From Chloroflexota bacterium (GTDB taxonomy: Bacteria; Chloroflexota; Anaerolineae; Anaerolineales; JACQED01): DNA of 6,739 bases. Shown here piece by piece: positions 5,205 to 6,739 of this stretch. The notes under the pieces were generated by a model, which did no database searches, was not told where the DNA came from, and worked only from the letters and a program-made list of their open reading frames with translations. The stretch spans positions 1 through 6,739 of the forward strand of contig JACQED010000429.1 of assembly GCA_016200785.1 (NCBI GenBank). Reading direction: 5' to 3'. The number at the start of each line of letters is the position of its first letter. Within the stretch, counting starts at the first letter, position 1. The translations under genes were made by a program, and so were the position numbers.

Positions 5205-5651
5205 ATGGGAAAAATCTACCGCAATAAGCCCCTTGCCTTCGACGAGTATCTCGGCCACGTCAGCCCGGACGACGGCAAGGTCTACGAGACGCGCTTCGGG
5301 CCGGACAGGTACGTGGGCCGCGTCGAGCTGAACACGGGCAAGGTCTATCACACCCGCTTCGGGCCTGATGAATATCTGGGTCGCATTGACCTGACGACCG
5401 GCAAAACCCACCACACAAAATTCGGCCCGGACGAGTATATCGGCCGGGTGACGAGCGATGGCAAACTCTATCGCCACGTGCCCCTCGGCTTCGACAAGTA
5501 TGTCGGCAAAGTGACTGAGATGCATTCGCTGGCCGAAGGGGGCGCGGCGTTTCTGCTCTTCTTCTACGAGGGCCGGACGGAAGAGGAGAAAGTAGAAGAT
5601 GAAACTGCCACTGAGGAAACCGAAGGAAACGAGGGAAGCAAAGGAAACTGA
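5205..5651 (+). CDS. tandem beta-hairpin repeat protein with acidic tail
   Basis: I do not recognise a named family. The 148-residue protein has five tandem units of about 20-22 residues at roughly 3-24, 25-45, 46-66, 67-86 and 87-104. The consensus is K[VIL]Y..[TK]RFGPDEY[LIV]GR[VI].L.TG; the first and last units are divergent caps with PLAFDEYLG and PLGFDKYVG. Each unit reads as two short strands joined by GPD and TG turns, so a small repeat beta-sheet, loosely MORN- or YD-like, is likely; this is inference. A hydrophobic patch GGAAFLLFFY (112-121) is too short for a normal membrane span. It is followed by a charged tail of E, T, K, G and N (122-148), whose last part is encoded by a 9-bp tract. 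The start is the ATG at 5205, with GGGGGAG four bases upstream. It lies 10 bases after the nuclease gene and 12 before the PLP enzyme, so an operon is likely. It may be a binding or scaffold partner of one of them. Confidence 0.8.
   Translation: MGKIYRNKPLAFDEYLGHVSPDDGKVYETRFGPDRYVGRVELNTGKVYHTRFGPDEYLGRIDLTTGKTHHTKFGPDEYIGRVTSDGKLYRHVPLGFDKYVGKVTEMHSLAEGGAAFLLFFYEGRTEEEKVEDETATEETEGNEGSKGN
5211..5516 (+). repeat. coding tandem repeat, five units of 60-66 bases
   Basis: Unit borders fall near 5211, 5277, 5340, 5403 and 5463, with lengths 66, 63, 63 and 60 bases and a partial last unit. The two central units are the most alike at DNA level (GGCAAGGTCTA and CGCTTCGGGCC recur). The outer units have diverged, as expected for old internal duplication. 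Confidence 0.8.
5613..5648. repeat. degenerate 9-bp tract coding the end of the repeat protein
   Basis: Four 9-mers follow each other: GAGGAAACC, GAAGGAAAC, GAGGGAAGC and AAAGGAAAC, then the TGA stop at 5649-5651. They encode the low-complexity acidic/Asn/Gly tail. The tract is unrelated in sequence to the protein's 63-base repeats. Confidence 0.7.
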
Positions 5652-5663
5652 CTGGCACAGATC

Positions 5664-6739
5664 ATGACTCTTGATCCCACTCTCATCCGCGCACAATTCC
5701 CGGCGCTGGCGAGCGGCGCGATCTTCTTCGACAACCCCGGCGGCACGCAGGTGCCCCGGCGTGTCGTCGAGCGCATGGCCGACTATCTCACGCGCACCAA
5801 CGCCAATCACGGCGGCGCGTTTCGCACGTCGGTCGAGTCGGACGCGATGTTGCACGAGGCGCACGCGGCGATGGCCGACTTCCTCGGCGCGGCCTCGCCC
5901 GATGAGATTATCTTCGGCGCGAACATGACGACGCTGACCTTCGCCCTCTCCCGCGCCCTCGGCCGTTGGCTCGCCCCCGGCGACGAGATCGTCGTCACCC
6001 GCCTCGACCACGACGGCGACATCGCCCCGTGGCTTTTGGTCGCCGAAGATCGCGGCGCGGTCGTCAAATGGGTGGACATCCGCGAAGAGGATTGCACCCT
6101 CGATATGGCCGACTTCGAGGCGCAGATCAGCGACCGCACCAAAATCGTCGCCGTCGGCTACGCCTCGAACGCGGTCGGGACGATCAACGACGTGAAGACC
6201 ATCGTCGAGATGGCGCACGCCGCCGGTGCGCTCGCGTTCGTGGATGCCGTTCAATACGCGCCTCACGGCCCGACCGACGTCCGCGCCCTCGACTGTGACT
6301 TTCTCGCCTGCTCGGCCTACAAGTTCTTCGGCCCGCACGTCGGTGTGATGTACGGAAAGCGCGATCTGCTCGACCGCTTGCCCGCCTACAAAGTCCGCCC
6401 GGCGGAAAACACTCCGCCGGGCAAATTCGAGACGGGGACGCAGAATCACGAGGGGATCGCCGGGACGCTGGGGGCGCTGGAATATATCGCGTGGGTCGGA
6501 GAGACGTTCGGGGCGAAATCCCAAACCCCAAATCCCAAATCCCGACGGCAGGAAACGTTGATGCGGGGAATGACGGCGATCCGAGAATACGAGAAGCAAC
6601 TCGGCGCGCGATTGATTGCCGGCCTGCGGACGATCCCCGGCCTCAAGATTTGGGGCATCACCGACCCGGCGCGGTACAGTCACCGCGTGCCGACTGTCTC
6701 ATTCACGCTCGACGGCTGGCATCCGCGCCAGATCGCCGA
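5664..6739 (+). CDS. cysteine-desulfurase-like class V aminotransferase (3' truncated by window edge)
   Basis: The frame is open from the ATG to the right edge (358 codons). It matches the SufS-like 'cysteine desulfurase-like protein' family (TIGR01976 type) of PLP enzymes. FFDNPGGTQVPRRV (21-34) is the opening; GGAFRTSVESDAM (50-62) and FGANMTTLTFALSRALG (84-100) follow. LDHDGDIAPW (114-123) holds H116, which should stack on PLP. FVDAVQYAPH (192-201) holds D194, and CSAYKFFGPHVGVMYG (216-231) holds the Schiff-base lysine K220. FETGTQNHEGIAG (255-267) and PTVSFTLDGW (343-352) are later family blocks. The region where a SufS-type catalytic cysteine would lie is beyond the window, so desulfurase activity cannot be judged. 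An insertion of about ten residues near 285-295 comes from a 7-bp repeat. The start has no clear Shine-Dalgarno sequence, and the gene lies 12 bases after the repeat-protein gene, so coupled translation is likely. Confidence 0.88.
   Translation, partial: MTLDPTLIRAQFPALASGAIFFDNPGGTQVPRRVVERMADYLTRTNANHGGAFRTSVESDAMLHEAHAAMADFLGAASPDEIIFGANMTTLTFALSRALGRWLAPGDEIVVTRLDHDGDIAPWLLVAEDRGAVVKWVDIREEDCTLDMADFEAQISDRTKIVAVGYASNAVGTINDVKTIVEMAHAAGALAFVDAVQYAPHGPTDVRALDCDFLACSAYKFFGPHVGVMYGKRDLLDRLPAYKVRPAENTPPGKFETGTQNHEGIAGTLGALEYIAWVGETFGAKSQTPNPKSRRQETLMRGMTAIREYEKQLGARLIAGLRTIPGLKIWGITDPARYSHRVPTVSFTLDGWHPRQIA
6516..6543. repeat. four 7-bp units (AAATCCC) inside the PLP-enzyme gene
   Basis: AAATCCC, AAACCCC, AAATCCC, AAATCCC follow without gaps. 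They are read in frame as KSQTPNPKS, a Pro/Asn/Ser stretch that does not fit the surrounding helices of the family. The unit resembles the CCCAATC heptamer at 664-691. Confidence 0.8.

Noticed and set aside
5211..5516. MORN repeats in the 148-residue protein
   Set aside because: The units are of similar length, but the YxGxxxxGxxxGxG glycine pattern of MORN repeats is not present.
6516..6543. CRISPR-like or telomere-like array
   Set aside because: Heptamers follow directly with no spacers, and only four units lie inside a coding frame; a short tandem tract explains it.
5175..6683. A 502-codon minus-strand open frame opposite the repeat-protein and PLP-enzyme genes
   Set aside because: The translation is rich in Arg, Ala, Val and Asp with no recognisable domain, and the plus strand carries clear family motifs. 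It is a GC-bias shadow.
693..6739. Sulfurtransferase and cysteine-desulfurase-like genes as one sulfur-transfer system
   Set aside because: They lie about 4 kb apart on opposite strands with unrelated genes and a terminator between them, and the second may not be a desulfurase.

Overview
The window is GC-rich DNA (roughly 60 % by eye) with tightly packed bacterial genes. Gene content, strong GC bias at third positions, a Pro/Thr-rich linker on a surface-anchored hydrolase, and several degenerate short-period tracts between and inside genes suggest a Chloroflexota (Anaerolineae-like) chromosome. That placement is inference, not proof. No rRNA, tRNA, CRISPR array, transposase or integrase was seen.

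Left part (1-3584). The 3' end of a plus-strand GTPase/DUF697 membrane protein enters from the left edge. It converges on three minus-strand genes, read from right to left: a membrane-anchored clan GH-A glycoside-hydrolase-like protein (2328-3584), a NimA-like FMN-binding protein of the pyridoxamine-phosphate-oxidase superfamily (1651-2256), and a two-domain 3-mercaptopyruvate sulfurtransferase (693-1538). They are co-oriented with gaps of 71 and 112 bases, and each gap holds a degenerate repeat tract. They may be co-transcribed, but their functions do not form an obvious pathway.

Middle (3585-4825). A plus-strand unit starts at a TATAAT box. It encodes a 21-residue remnant of what looks like a DUF4160 protein, overlapping by ATGA an intact DUF2442 gene, and ends in a textbook rho-independent terminator (3989-4012). 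Next comes a self-contained cassette: a perfect 15-bp dyad (4055-4069), a good sigma70-type promoter (4073-4100), a leader of about 150 bases, a strong Shine-Dalgarno sequence and an unrecognised 133-residue protein (4260-4661), then a weak terminator-like hairpin.

Right part (4826-6739). Three plus-strand genes spaced 10 and 12 bases apart look like an operon: a small staphylococcal-nuclease-like protein without a signal peptide, a protein made of five 20-22-residue beta-hairpin-like repeats with a hydrophobic patch and an acidic tail, and a cysteine-desulfurase-like PLP enzyme that runs off the right edge.

The most unusual signal is the set of degenerate tracts with periods of about 7-10 bases at 664-693, 1575-1671, 2291-2330, 5613-5648 and 6516-6543. 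Four of them lie at gene ends and supply, or directly abut, the stop codons of five genes. One CTAG tetramer serves two convergent genes. The fifth tract lies in frame inside the PLP enzyme. The second points are the eroded DUF4160/DUF2442 pair, the dyad-promoter cassette around the orphan protein, and the nuclease plus repeat-protein pair. I did not find a clearly new defence or mobile system that the sequence alone can prove.
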